Assembly: GCF_000372725.1 (NCBI RefSeq)
Contig: NW_005196094.1
Span: forward strand, 443,435 to 507,434
DNA from: Emiliania huxleyi CCMP1516
Lineage: Eukaryota > Haptophyta > Isochrysidales > Noelaerhabdaceae
DNA length: 64,000 nucleotides
Direction of reading: 5' to 3'
A program made the position numbers and the translations under genes. Each line of letters starts with the position of its first letter. Within the stretch, counting starts at the first letter, position 1. Below, one piece after another: positions 20,338 through 31,284 of the stretch. The notes under the pieces were generated by a model. The model was not told the origin of the DNA. It saw only the letters and a list, made by a program, of their open reading frames with translations, and did not search any database.

Positions 20338-21595
20338 CGCGTAACGGGGATGAACGTGGAGTGAGACAGTGTACGAGAACACGTATCCGACGTTGTAATC
20401 GCATGACGTATGAGAGCTGCTGTCCACTCCTGTGACGTGTGTCGTCTTCGGTTCCTTGTGTGACAGAGATGTTAGCCATACCAGACGGGTGTGCCGGTAG
20501 GTAAATATGAAAAGAGCAGCATCTTGGAGCACTTTGAGTCTCCGCGGTCGCTCTCAGTACGGCTCTCTATATACGCAGTAACCTCACGTGCATGCCGTCC
20601 GCACGAGGTGCGGGGTCAATCTTCTCATTGATCCTACCTCCATACAGTCGTATATCCTGCAGCAATTTTTCCTGCCTGCTCGCTGCAGTCTCGGCGCCAT
20701 CGTCCAGAAGATAACAGACGATCCCCGTTCTCCATCCCCACTCGTGACACGATCGATCGAGAAGGCGGCTTGCATCTCCTCACGCCAGATCCAACTCACG
20801 CATACGGCCAAACTGCATCCAGCCGACGCGATGTTGATCAAGGCGGCTTCCAGACGCCGCAGCGCGTTTCCGGGTGAATGCCGAACTCGTCGCGCTGAAC
20901 AAAAGTGTCGCCGGGCCTGAAGCGCGCACGACCCTCAGCTGTTGCACAAGGGCAGCCTTCGCGGCAGGTAAGGCCACGCTTGCGTCGCTTCACCTGCTTG
21001 TTGGTCTTGCCTGCGAAACGATACCAGTTCAGGAAGGCGAACACCAGCTCGAAGTGCGAGCGAATGGCGACAAAACAGTCAGAGTAACGGGGCCCTGCAA
21101 TCTCACCAAAGGCAGTCATCGCCATCATCTGTAGATCTGGCGCGTAGTTTCCTGCATCAAACGATCGTCTAGCGCAATCGCGCGCCTCATGTTGTCAGCG
21201 CCAAGAGTCCTCCCGACCGTCGCGACCACCAGTGGAGCTTGCGCTGCGGCCCAATTCACCGGCGCAGCAGCGCTGCGAGGCACTCTCCAAGCACAGTCCC
21301 TGGCGTTGCAGGTGCACAGAGAGCCAGCAATAGTCGACAAAAGCACTGATCTGATTTTTGCATGAGATGGAGGGCACCCGCTTTATGCCAACGTCTGTTT
21401 ACCCGAGTTTCATCTATGTGTAACGGACGGAAAGATCACATCAGCCGCCGTCCCTGTCCACGTCATGGATTATCGCTCTAAATAAATAAATAGAGCAGAC
21501 AACCCCTGGTGGGATTAGGGCAGCAACCCGACGGGCAGACCACGCCAAGCACATATTTTTTTTTGCGGCTCAAGGGTCGAGGCTGAACGCGCTCC
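20338..21595. other. Lower-GC intergenic stretch
   Basis: Clearly lower GC than flanking genes. Apart from three chained minus-strand frames annotated separately, nothing gene-like was seen. The region 21360-21595 upstream of the TTLL gene holds short AAATAAATA and T-runs and is the likely promoter. Confidence 0.45.
20584..21346 (-). other. Three end-overlapping ORFs of unknown origin
   Basis: On the minus strand three short frames follow each other with 4-base stop/start overlaps: 21346-21125 (contains MRRAIALDDRLMQETTR), 21128-20838 (contains HFELVFAFLNWYRFAGKTNK) and 20841-20584. Composition of the middle one is protein-like (Phe, Tyr, Trp, Lys present, no GC-skewed runs). They might be one ancestral coding sequence broken by frameshifts, for example a transposase-like gene. 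No family was recognised. Confidence 0.3.
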
Positions 21596-24500
21596 ATGGC
21601 TTCAAGCAGCCAAGACCAGCTCCCGTGGTGCGCCAGCAGCCCTCGCTGCGCCCTTACTGTCGTCTCCGAGCAGCCCCTTCCCGCCGCTGCAGGGTTGAGG
21701 AGCTTCCCGACGAGGAGCCGCGGCTCATCTTCCGGGTGCCATCCAACCCGCTCGAATACAAGGGCTCGTGGCAGGACCGTCCCATCGGTCGCAATCCGCT
21801 CGATGGGATCACGCTGTCCTACTACAACAACTCCAAGACGATGCACAATTCCAACATTCTCCAGGCAGTCCTCCGCTCCTCTCGCCACACACGCGTCGAC
21901 CGGCGGCAGTGCTGCCGCCGCTCATAGCTCGCGTCTCTCAACATCGGCCCCTGGCCCGCAGGTCATCCTGCGCGACCACGGCTTCGCGCGCGTGGAGCGT
22001 CCCGGCGCCGAGTGGAACATCTTCTGGTGCGCCGGCCAGGTCGACCCGTGCGAGCTGCCTCTGATGAAGCCGCACCAGAGGGTCAACAAGTTTCCAAAGG
22101 CAAACTGCCTGACGCTCAAGGCCAACCTGTGGACAAACTACCTGCGGATGCGGCGCCGCTTCGGCGCCGACGCCTTCGACTTCATGCCCACCACCTTCCT
22201 CCTCCCCCACCAGCTCAGCCAGCTCAGCGAGCACATCCGCGCCAGCGGCGACGACGGCACCGACACGTAGGCCGCCTGGATCGTCATTGTTGTGAGAACA
22301 GCAGTCCTCATTGTTGTGATTGTTGTCAGGCACCGACCCAAAGGCCGTCTGGATCGTCAAGCCCGCAGCCGCGTACTGCGGGCGCGGCATCAGCCTCCAC
22401 CGCTCCGGCCCAGAGCTGCCCCAGCAGCTGCTGGGCGAGGGCCAGCGGGGCGTCGCCTCCCGCTACCTCGACCGCCCCTTCCTCCTGGACGGACTCAAGT
22501 CCGACATCCGCATCTACGTCCTCGTCACCAGCTGGTCCAGATGTAGCCGAGATGCAGCCGAGACGTAGCCGAGACGTAGCCGAGACGTAGCCGCGATGTA
22601 GCCGCGATGTAGCCCCGCCCGCCGCGCCTCTCCCTCCAAACCAGCCCTCCCTCCCTCCCTCGCAGGCACCCGCTGACCGTGTACCAGTACGGCGAGGGGC
22701 TCGCCCGCTTCGCCACCGAGCCGTACACGCTCGACGACATACAGGCGACCTGCTCCAACACCCCCCCCCGCCAGCCCCTCAGCCTGCAGCCCTCAGCCTT
22801 CAGCCCCTCAACTGGTGAGACAACACACCCCGGCCTCCAGGGCCGCTGCGCGCACCTAACAAACTACTCGCTCAACAAGCTCTCGGCCGGCTTCGTCAAC
22901 GACGACTCCGAGGCCAGCGGCTCCAAGTGGTCCCTCGCAGCCTTCAAGCAGCGGCGCACGCCCGAGTGTCGCGGGGGGAGGGGGGAAGGGGCCGAGCGCA
23001 GCCTCCCGGGCGACACTCTACCTCCCTGTAGGCTGCTGCGCGAGGTGGGGGAGGCGCGGGCGAGCGAGGCGCGGGCAGCGGGCGGGCGGAGCTCGAGACG
23101 GGAGGCTGGGAGGGGAGGCGAGGAGACGCGAGGTGTACTCCTAGGTGTGGCGGCGAGTGGACGACATCGTCGTCAAGACGATGATCGGCGCCGCAGCACA
23201 CCCCCACCCACACCCACCCCACCCCTCCTCCCCCTCCCGCGTCACCCGACTTTGGCCGCGGACGTGCCCCCGGACGTGTCGTCCTCTCCTCCAGGCGTCG
23301 AGTCCATCATGGTGGAGGGGATGCAGGAGTACCTGCCTTCGTACGCGAGGGGAGAGCCCAACCGGCAGTGCTTCCAGGCATAGACAGACAGATAGGTAGA
23401 GCCCAACCGGCAGTGCTTCCAGGCATAGACAGACAGATAGGTAGAGCCCAACCGGCAGTGCTTCCAGGCATCGACAGACAGATAGGTAGAGCCCAACCGG
23501 CAGTGCTTCCAGGCATAGACAGACAGATAGGTAGAGCCCAACCGGCAGTGCTTCCAGGCATAGACAGACAGATAGGTAGAGCCCAACCGGCAGTGCTTCC
23601 AGGCATAGACAGACAGATAGGTAGAGCCCAACCGGCAGTGGTTCCAGGCATAGACAGACAGATAGGTAGAGCCCAACCGGCAGTGCTTCCAGGCCACCGT
23701 CCCTACAACGTGGCGCGAGGAGGGGGTTGGGAGGAGGAGGAGGGTGAGGGTGAGGAGAACTCCTGTGCAGGTCTTCGGCTTCGACGTGATGCTCGACAGC
23801 GACGCAAAGCCATGGCTGCTCGAGGCGAGTGCTGCAGCCGAGATCTACCCGCGACGTACCGACACGACGTTGTAGCACAGCCATGCTGTAGCACAGCCAT
23901 GCTGTAGCACAGCCATGCTGTAGCACAGCCATGCTGGCTGCTCGAGGCGAGGGCAGGCGCCGGTGCGAGGTGAGCCTCGACTGGTTCTTAGGTGAACCTC
24001 GACCCCGCCCTCAAGACGGACTCTCGCCTCGACCTGCGCGTCAAGAGCGGCGGCATGTAGCCGAGATGTCGCCGAGATGTCGCCGAGATGTCGCCGAGAT
24101 ATCGCCGAGGCTCTTGCTCGATCAAAGCCGCACGGCGGCGGCGACCCCCCCCACCCCCCACCCCCTTCGTAATGCGCCACCTCCCCTCCCCCCCCCCCTC
24201 CCCCCCTTCCCCTCGCCAGGCATGCTCGTCGACCTGCTCAACACGATCGGCGTCCCCGTCCCGCCGCGCGGCAGCGGGCCGGCGGCGGGCGGCACCGAGC
24301 GGCCCACGGCGCAGCAGGCGGCAAGCGGCCTGCCGGAGAGCGGGGGCAGCGGCCCGGCGCAGCCGGAGGCGGAGGCTCTCTCTCAGCAGGAGTGCGAGAT
24401 GCTGCGACATGTCAACGCCGAGCTCCGCCGGTCGAAGCAGGGCGGCTGGCGGCGGCGCACCCCCTCTCCCTCTCTTGCGGTCGCTCTCCCGCGCGGCACC

Positions 24501-24618
24501 TTGCCCCGGACAGAGGCGTCTCCTCCTTAGGCTCTTCCCCTCGGAGCGCGGCGGCGACTACCTCGACTTCTTCGACGCGTCGCGCCGCAGGCTGCACGGC
24601 CTCCCGTACGATGTGTGA
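21596..24618 (+). CDS. Tubulin-tyrosine ligase-like protein (TTLL)
   Basis: ATP-grasp ligase likely adding glutamate or similar residues to tubulin tails. Twelve exons modelled: 21596-21624, 21693-21864, 21962-22256, 22330-22534, 22666-22953, 23032-23044, 23145-23187, 23295-23377, 23771-23824, 23992-24052, 24220-24454, 24531-24618; all phases agree, giving 521 residues. Key motifs: WIVKPAAAYCGRGI (about residue 170), DGLKSDIRIYVLVTS, YGEGLARFAT, HLTNYSLNK, WRRVDDIVVKTMI, GFDVMLDSDAKPWLLE and VNLDPAL. Eight of 11 introns use GC donors. Exon 6 is a 13-nt micro-exon. Exon 8's end is repeated eight times by a 45-bp array, so its donor is ambiguous. Between exon 5 motifs the frame reads through a 20-residue Pro/Ser-rich insert that could hide another intron. 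Confidence 0.88.
22257..22329 (+). repeat. TTLL intron 3, 73-bp tandem duplicate of the next exon's start
   Basis: The first 30 bases of the intron match the first 30 bases of exon 4 (22330 on) at 26 positions, beginning with identical GCACCGAC and ending with TGGATCGTCA. The offset is 73 bp, exactly the intron length. Confidence 0.8.
22540..22612 (+). repeat. GTAGCCGAGAC minisatellite in TTLL intron 4
   Basis: Six to seven degenerate copies of GATGTAGCCGA / GACGTAGCCGA directly after the 5' splice site. Same unit as in polymerase kappa introns and TTLL intron 10. Confidence 0.85.
23354..23695 (+). repeat. 45-bp tandem array, eight copies of an exon end and its splice donor
   Basis: Copies begin at 23354, 23399, 23444, 23489, 23534, 23579, 23624 and 23669. 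Each carries the coding end of TTLL exon 8 (EPNRQCFQ) followed, in the first seven, by GCATAGACAGACAGATAGGT. Differences are single bases (for example CATCGACAG in copy 3, GTGGTTCC in copy 7). In-frame stops in each unit mean it must be intronic after one copy is used. Confidence 0.95.
23876..23935 (+). repeat. 16-bp tandem repeat in TTLL intron 9
   Basis: Four copies of TAGCACAGCCATGCTG, followed at about 23936 by a second copy of the exon 9 end (GGCTGCTCGAG then GCGAG). Confidence 0.85.
24056..24115 (+). repeat. GCCGAGATGTC minisatellite in TTLL intron 10
   Basis: Five copies of GCCGAGATGTC/GCCGAGATGTA-type units immediately after the GC donor of exon 10. Confidence 0.85.
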
Positions 24619-25039
24619 CGAGCGCCCGCCCGCGCGCCGGCCGAGGCCGAGGGGGCAGCTGCACTCTGCCCTTCTCGGCAGTTCGGCCGCAGATATGGGG
24701 GTGGGAACGCGACCGCGACGCGTTCGGGTACACAAGGGGGCGCGTGCTTACGAGCTGTGGTCCTCGAGGGTCCGCTCCACCGTGGTCCGTACCCGGCGTC
24801 GCGCCTCTCCTTTACCTGATACCTCTCTAGACTTCTCGAGCACGAGCTCTCGGATGACGTCTCTAAAAAACACACGTCGGTGTTTAAAAAAATACTGTGT
24901 CACTTTACAGGCCGAGCGTTTTTAATCTCTCGGTCAGTGGGGGGCCGAGCCGCCTCGGGGTGGCGGGCGGGCGGGCGTTTTGAAAAACAGAAAACAGAAA
25001 ACAAGAGGGGGCCCGGGGGCCCAGCGGGCCCCCCCCCAC
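24619..25039. other. Intergenic, no gene seen
   Basis: 3' flank of the TTLL gene, with G-rich and C-rich runs near 25005-25040. No domain in any frame. Confidence 0.5.
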
Positions 25040-25409
25040 TAGAGCTGTCAAACGTTAACTTTGGGCCTAACAGTTGCACTATTGTTGGCTGAAATCCTCA
25101 ACGTTGTTCAAGTGTTCTCCCCAGCCCAGGCTGTTACTGTTTGTTACTGTTGTTACTGTTGTTCAGCGGTCAGCAAGCAGAAAATCCAAAAAAACCCGGG
25201 TAAAACCCGAAAATACCTGGGTTTTTCCAGGTATTTTCGGGTATTACCCGCACTGGACGCTGGAGATCGTCGTGGGTCACTGCCAGGCCTTCCTTATTGT
25301 TGTTCAGCTGGCCTAACGTTAGCTACTGTTGTTGGGGAGCCCCACTGTTGTTCTGTTGTTACTGTTAACACTAGCAACACTGTTCAGCTCTTAACGTTTG
25401 ACAGCTCTA
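25040..25409. mobile_element. hAT-type non-autonomous element (MITE), copy 1
   Basis: The 370-bp element has inverted ends: TAGAGCTGTCAAACGTTAA at the left and its complement at the right. It is flanked by a perfect 8-bp target duplication, CCCCCCAC (25032-25039 and 25410-25417). Eight-base duplications and YAGAG-type ends are typical of hAT transposons. The interior holds ACTGTTGTT repeats and a strong palindrome around TACCTGGGTTTTTCCAGGTA. No transposase is encoded. Confidence 0.88.
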
Positions 25410-25417
25410 CCCCCCAC

Positions 25418-26020
25418 TGGGCCACGGACTGGGAGGGAGTAGAAAATACGCCCAAGGGGGCCAAGGAGGCGGCGCGGGGAAGCAGCATCAGGTGGGCGGG
25501 GAGCAGGAAGGATGGCGCTTAGGGTCGGCTTTGAACAAGGATTTCCAGATTTTAGATCAGTATTGGTGTCGGCACACATCCCCGCATGAGGTCAGCGGCG
25601 CGCAGTGTGTGCCTCTCTCTCGCAGGCTGATTTTGGCTGTTTCGAGAATACTGTTTTTGTTTTCAGACTAGGGGGCCCAACCCCCTCAGAGGCGGCGGGC
25701 GGGCGCCCACTGACCGAGAGATCAAAAACGCTCGGCCACACTCTTACACTGTCTGTCGTAGTACAAGTACCTACAAGAGTTGTATGTATGCTATGTCTCG
25801 CTCGCACACGGGCGGCTGCACAGTCAGCACACACGGAACTCCACCTCTGCGAGAGGAGAGAGACGGACCCCGCGCGCACAGCCTCTGTGTGCACACGGCT
25901 CTCGCCTTCTCTCTTCGCGGACGTCGGTGCGAGACGAGGTGACAACGTGAGGCCCCAAGGCAGCCACAAGAGGCCGCCCCCAGCGCAGGGCCTGTGTTAT
26001 AGCGCGCAATTCGGACTCGC
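25418..26020. repeat. Dispersed repeat F and 3' flank of sugar porter
   Basis: About 25430-25730 is similar to 33755-34000: shared blocks include GAGTAGAAAA then CGCCCAAG, GGGTCGGCT then TGAACAAGG, and TTTTGTTTTCAGAC followed by a GGGGG run and GGCGGCGGGCG. Both copies lie within a few hundred bases of a hAT element. No gene in this stretch. Confidence 0.65.
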
Positions 26021-27905
26021 TCAGCCCTGTGGCTGCCGGATGGAGGAGAGGGGGACGCCGTCTCCCTCCGCCCGCGCCGGCTTCCTCGAGCCGAGGGCCG
26101 CCAGCCGCCGGAACTCGACCTGGATCTCGTCGACGGACCTGCCGCGCGTCTCGGGCGTGAAGCGTGCCGTGAAGAGCAGCCACAGCAGCAGCACAGCGGC
26201 GAAGGGCAGGAAGACGAGCGACCCGAGGGCGCTGCTCATCGCAGGGAAGCCGAGGCCGACGGCCGCGTTGCACACCCAGTTGAGAGCCGCCGCGGCCGAC
26301 ATGGCCGCGGCCCGCGCGTGCTCGGGGAAGATCTCTGCGCCGATCTGCCACGGGATCGGGCCGGGTCCGAGCTCGAAAGCGATGACGAAGCAGAGGACGA
26401 AGGAGACCGAGAGCCAGTTGAGCGACCAGTCGTCCTCGTGGTGTGCACTGGCGCGCGCCTTGCCGATCAGCGCGGCGGTGACGCCGACGCTCGAGAGAAA
26501 CATCCCTCCGATCCCTACAGCCGATATAGAGCCGAGAGGCTGCCGAGACGCAGCGGACGCTCAAGAGGGAAGCACCTCCGATGCCGACGAGCGGCAGGCA
26601 CCACATCTCGGCCACATCTCGGCCACATCTCGGTTATCTCTCGGTTATATCTCAGTTACATCTCGGCTACATCTCGCCGACGAGCAGCAGGCGCCGCCGG
26701 CCGGCGCACTCCATCATGGCCGAGGAGGCGAGCATCGCGAGCACGTTGACGGCCGACGCGAGCAGCGTGCCGGCCACGGGCGAGTCGAGGCCGGCGGAGG
26801 AGAAGAAGGTCGTCGAGTAGTAGAAGACCGCGTTGATGCCGCTCAGCTGCTGGCCGACCATCATGGCGGCGGCGTTGAGCAGAGGCAGCCGCAGCGAAGG
26901 CGAGTCGCGCCAGAGAAGGAGGACGCCTCGCCGTCCGCCTCCCCCCGCTCCCGCCCCGAGCTCCTGCTCCAGCGCCGCCAGCTCCGCCTCCACCGCCTCG
27001 GACGCCTGCCCGCCCCGCGGCCGCAAGAGGCGCAGCGCCTCGCGCGCCTCGCCGCGCGCCTCGCCGCGCGCCTCGCCGCGCGCCTCGCCGCGCGCCTCGC
27101 CTCCCTGCGCGAGGCCCCGCGAGAGGAGGTAGCGCGGCGTCTCGGGCAGGAGCGGCAGCAGCGCGAGCTGCGCGGCGCCGATGAAGGCGGGCAGGCCGAG
27201 CACAAGCCGCCAGTGCAGCCCGAGGTGATGCGTGATGAGCGCGGCCAGGCCCTGCGCGACCACGATGGCAACCACGACTGAGAGCTGTGCCAGAGAGCCG
27301 AGTGCTCCTCGCGTCTCGGTGGTCGCGATCTCGCCGAGGTAGAGGGGCGCCGCGACCGTCGCCATGCCGCACCCGCCTCCAGAGATGAAGCGCGAGAGGA
27401 CGAGCAGGCACAGGGCAGAGCGGCCGCCCACCGACTCGGGACCAGCGGCGAGCGAGGCGGTGCCGGCGCAGAACGCGACGAGGCCCGAGGTACCGCAGGT
27501 GAGGCCCGACAGCGCGAGGAGGGGCCTGCGGCCGCGGCTGTCGGCCACCACGGCGGCTACCTGCGCGCCCAGGAGGCCACCCAACGCCCAGATGGAGACG
27601 ACGACGGCCCAAGAGATGGAGTCTTTATCCAGGCCGAGGTCGGTGGTGATGATTCGCTGCGGCACGTTGAGAATACCGGTCGCGTAGCCAAACTGGAAGC
27701 TCGAGAGCGAGGCCACGAACGCGGCCGCGGCGAGGCCAAGGGAGCTCTTGGCTGCAGCGCCTCCGATCGCCACGTCGCGGCCGGCCGTCGCGGCAGCTGA
27801 GGCACAGTCGTCGGCGCAGCGAGGGCTCGACCAATCAAGGTAGAAGAGGGAGAGCAGGCGCCGGCAGCGACGACTACGACCGGACCTCGAGCGTGGGGTC
27901 ACCAT
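26021..27905 (-). CDS. MFS sugar porter (GLUT-like)
   Basis: Membrane hexose or polyol transporter with about 12 hydrophobic segments, 573 residues from two exons: 27905-26678 and 26514-26021. The intron is GC-AG and holds the GCCGAGATGTGG minisatellite. Signatures: FQFGYATGILNVPQ in TM1, DSRGRRPLL (the D-R/K-G-R-R loop), SRFISGGGCG and LYLGEIATTETRGALGSL, PETPRYLLSRG, GQQLSGINAVFYYST, CAGRRRLLLVG, PGPIPWQIGAEIFP and FTPETRGRS. The central cytoplasmic loop contains a 12-bp repeat coding GEAR about four times. The frame is open upstream of 27905, but the upstream part overlaps a duplicated segment, so the ATG before TPRSRSGRS is preferred. Substrate is not predictable. Confidence 0.92.
26606..26676. 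repeat. Minisatellite in sugar porter intron
   Basis: Six degenerate copies, read on the + strand as ATCTCGGCCAC / ATCTCGGTTAT. In the gene's sense this is GCCGAGATGTGG, the same family as the polymerase kappa and TTLL intron arrays. Confidence 0.8.
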
Positions 27906-28731
<826 letters not shown>

Positions 28732-28785
28732 CGCTCGCCCGAGCATACCATACCCCGGAAATTAGGACGTTTTCTTTTAGCCTTG

Positions 28786-29523
28786 ATGTTTCGATGGTTC
28801 GTTTGTCTGCTTCTGGTCGCTGCGCTGACGCTCGCCTACAGACGCACACCGGGTGACGACGCGATCATCGTGCTAGCAGGCGGCGTCGGCGACGATGGCG
28901 TGCCTCACGAGGCGGTCATGCGACGACTCCGCCGGGCGGCTGAGCTCTACGCAGCGCAGGCAGCCGCAGGATTGCGTCCAGGCATCGTGTGCAACGGTGG
29001 TGGCACGACGCACAAGCCAAAGTGGGTGGACGCGAACGGATATGCTGTCCCGGAGGCCGCGCTCATGGGCAAGCAGCTTGAGGCGATGGGGGTGCGCGCC
29101 GAGGACATCTACGTTGAGGGCTACAGCGACGACACCATCGGCAACGCCTTCTTCGCGCGCGTGATGCACATCGACGTCCGTCCAGACTGGTCCAGGCTGC
29201 GCATCATCACGTCGGAATTCCAGATGAAGCGCACGCAAGCCATCTACGACTGGGTCTTCAAGGGGCTGCAGCCGCTGCCCGCGCAGGGTAGAGAGGTCAC
29301 CTATGACGCCGTGGACGACGTGGGCGCGATGCCAGCGCACGCGCTGCGCCGCCGCCGCGACAAGGAGGAGGCGAGCCTGCGAGCCTTTGTTTCGGGCGAC
29401 CTCGTCAAACTCACTCGCCTCTCGCAGCTGCACGACTTCCTCTTTCGCCGACACAGCGGCTACACGTCGCGGGGCTACCTGAGTAAGCAACGACTATCGG
29501 GCGCGCTTGCGACGTCGTACTAG
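28786..29523 (+). CDS. DUF218/YdcF-like protein with N-terminal membrane anchor
   Basis: A 245-residue single-exon frame starting MFRWFVCLLLVAALTLAYR, a signal anchor or signal peptide. The domain follows: DAIIVLAGGV, RLRRAAELYAAQ, PGIVCNGGG, PEAALMGKQLEAMGV, DIYVEGYSDDTIGNAFFAR and RLRIITSEFQMKRTQAIYDWVF. These match the Rossmann-like DUF218 fold found in SanA and YdcF proteins, where the GGG, the S/N-x-T-x-x-N and the T-x-x-F/H-x-x-R motifs line the presumed active site. Biochemical function is unknown in the family. The start is placed at 28786 because the open frame further upstream is the CT/GT microsatellite. Confidence 0.82.
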   Translation: MFRWFVCLLLVAALTLAYRRTPGDDAIIVLAGGVGDDGVPHEAVMRRLRRAAELYAAQAAAGLRPGIVCNGGGTTHKPKWVDANGYAVPEAALMGKQLEAMGVRAEDIYVEGYSDDTIGNAFFARVMHIDVRPDWSRLRIITSEFQMKRTQAIYDWVFKGLQPLPAQGREVTYDAVDDVGAMPAHALRRRRDKEEASLRAFVSGDLVKLTRLSQLHDFLFRRHSGYTSRGYLSKQRLSGALATSY

Positions 29524-31284
29524 ACACATGTGATTCTTTTGGTGAGCCTCTCTAGAGACACGCGCGTGGATCCGTTATCGCTCTAGCGCGGCTGCGCGGC
29601 TCTCTCTACGTCTCTCCGACGGATCTCAGCTCTCCTCTCCACCGTACCTTTCTAGTCTTTACCACCGTTGTGCGCGTTGGAGGTCCCTGAACCAGATATG
29701 TGGAGAATGACGGAACAAGTCCAGGGTCGCGGCTCTTGCTTGTCGTGTGGCGACATAGAAGTAAGGAAAATACTAGCGAGAGTCAGAGAGGGACACGACC
29801 TCGACCCCCCATCGGGTCGGGGTGTCCGGCACGCAAAAACGTAAACGAAAAAGTGCTTGCAAAGGCAAAAATCCGCAAATCCCCCGTTCCGGTCCCACGC
29901 CACTGCTTTGGGCTCAACGAGGTTTGCCTCTCGCACCCCATCTGTTTTCCTTTCCTTTTTTCTCTACAACACCCTCTCTTTTCCTCTCTCTTTTCCCGGG
30001 AAAACTGCGTGGAAATCGTCAAATTTTGGGCCGGCTCTGAGCCGAGTCTGAGGCTGGTTTGGGCCCAAAATCAGCCAAATTTTAGGCCAAATCGGCAAAA
30101 TGCCGGGAATTCCTCGCGGAGAACCCGTGTATACCTGGAAATTACCCTGCGACCGCCTGGGTATTTTGTCGATTTCCTCAATTTTGCCTCAGATTTTGCC
30201 CCAGACCAGCTCTCAGACTCCTGGAAACTCGCGAGTTTCCAGAATGGAGCACCAAACACCCTCTGTTTTCCCTGGAAATTTCCGGAAACGCAAAGTGCTG
30301 GGGACCCTCTGTTTCTCTGGGGGGAGGCGGGGGCCCTAGAGGGCATCCATGCGGGGGGGAGATGGGGTCCCATGGCCCGCCGCAGGCGCCGATTTTTTCG
30401 GGCTTTTTTCTTTTTTTCGCGAATTTTTACTTGTTTTCATGGGAATTCGCTGTACTTGCGGCCATGCTATCACGCCTAATCGCCTTGCGACAGCCTGTCG
30501 GCGCTGCTGACCGTGCCCTGCTGCACAATTGACCACCTGCATAGCTCGCGGCCTTAGTATCCACCATTCAGTGACGACCTTATCGTACGGCCAGTAGGAA
30601 GGTGTCCTTCCAGCGCGTGCACGCTTCTGACGCAATGCGCGTCACAAACTGCCTCGGATTGGCTGCTGGCACTCTCGAGGCTATGCCTACACAGCCTCGC
30701 GCGCATGGGCAGTCAAGAGGGACCATGCACCTTCTCAGGAGAGCGCTGGTGCCTCTCTCTTGGACCGGCAAACTTGGTGGTCTCGTGTCACCAATGTGGG
30801 ACCAGTGCGGCATCGCGCCATCGACAGCTCTGAACTGCGCCTCACCACTGACCGGGAAGGCCGCCAAGTGGGCCAGCACAGGTCGCACATTGTGGCAGCA
30901 GTCAGCAGTGCATGTCTGATAGCTAGAGCAGCAGCGTCAGGGTCGCAGGGTCGGATCGTGTCAAGCCTCTCGCCCGGCCGGCCGCGTGCAGACGTCGGCC
31001 TGTCTGCTGTCTGGAGTGATCTGTCGGCGGTCAGTACGACCGATCAGGTCGGAGTTTTCTGATGGTTGGAGGGTCTATCTGTATGTACTCCTCGAGATCT
31101 CTCCAAATCTGCCCTCTGATTAACCTAGCTTAATCGGGAAGTCGGTGCTAGCTGAGACTAGCGGAGCCGGGGCCCCGTTTCCGCACTGCGGCGCGGCGCA
31201 CGGTGCCTCCGGGGGCCCCCGCCTCCCCCCAGAGCTCTGTTTTCCTTTTTGTTTTCCGGAAAACCTCGTTGAGCCCAACCACTG
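29524..31284. other. Intergenic, AT-richer, no gene seen
   Basis: Bases 29930-30480 are notably A/T-rich for this window. A block near 30316-30340 (TCTGGGGGGAGGCGGGGGCC) recurs inverted near 31213-31235, each next to a CTCTGTTT-type sequence, suggesting related repeat ends. Frames across 30580-30920 have no recognisable domain. Confidence 0.45.

Noticed and set aside
23354..23695. Possible CRISPR array (regular 45-bp repeats)
   Set aside because: Repeats are contiguous without unique spacers, contain exon sequence, and the genome is eukaryotic.
23242..23932. Minus-strand frames coding a repeated CLSVYAWKHCRLGSTY peptide
   Set aside because: Created by the 45-bp intronic array of the TTLL gene; no start context or domain.
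25605..27281. 558-aa plus-strand open frame
   Set aside because: Antisense to the sugar porter and its 3' flank; no domain, Arg/Ala-rich.
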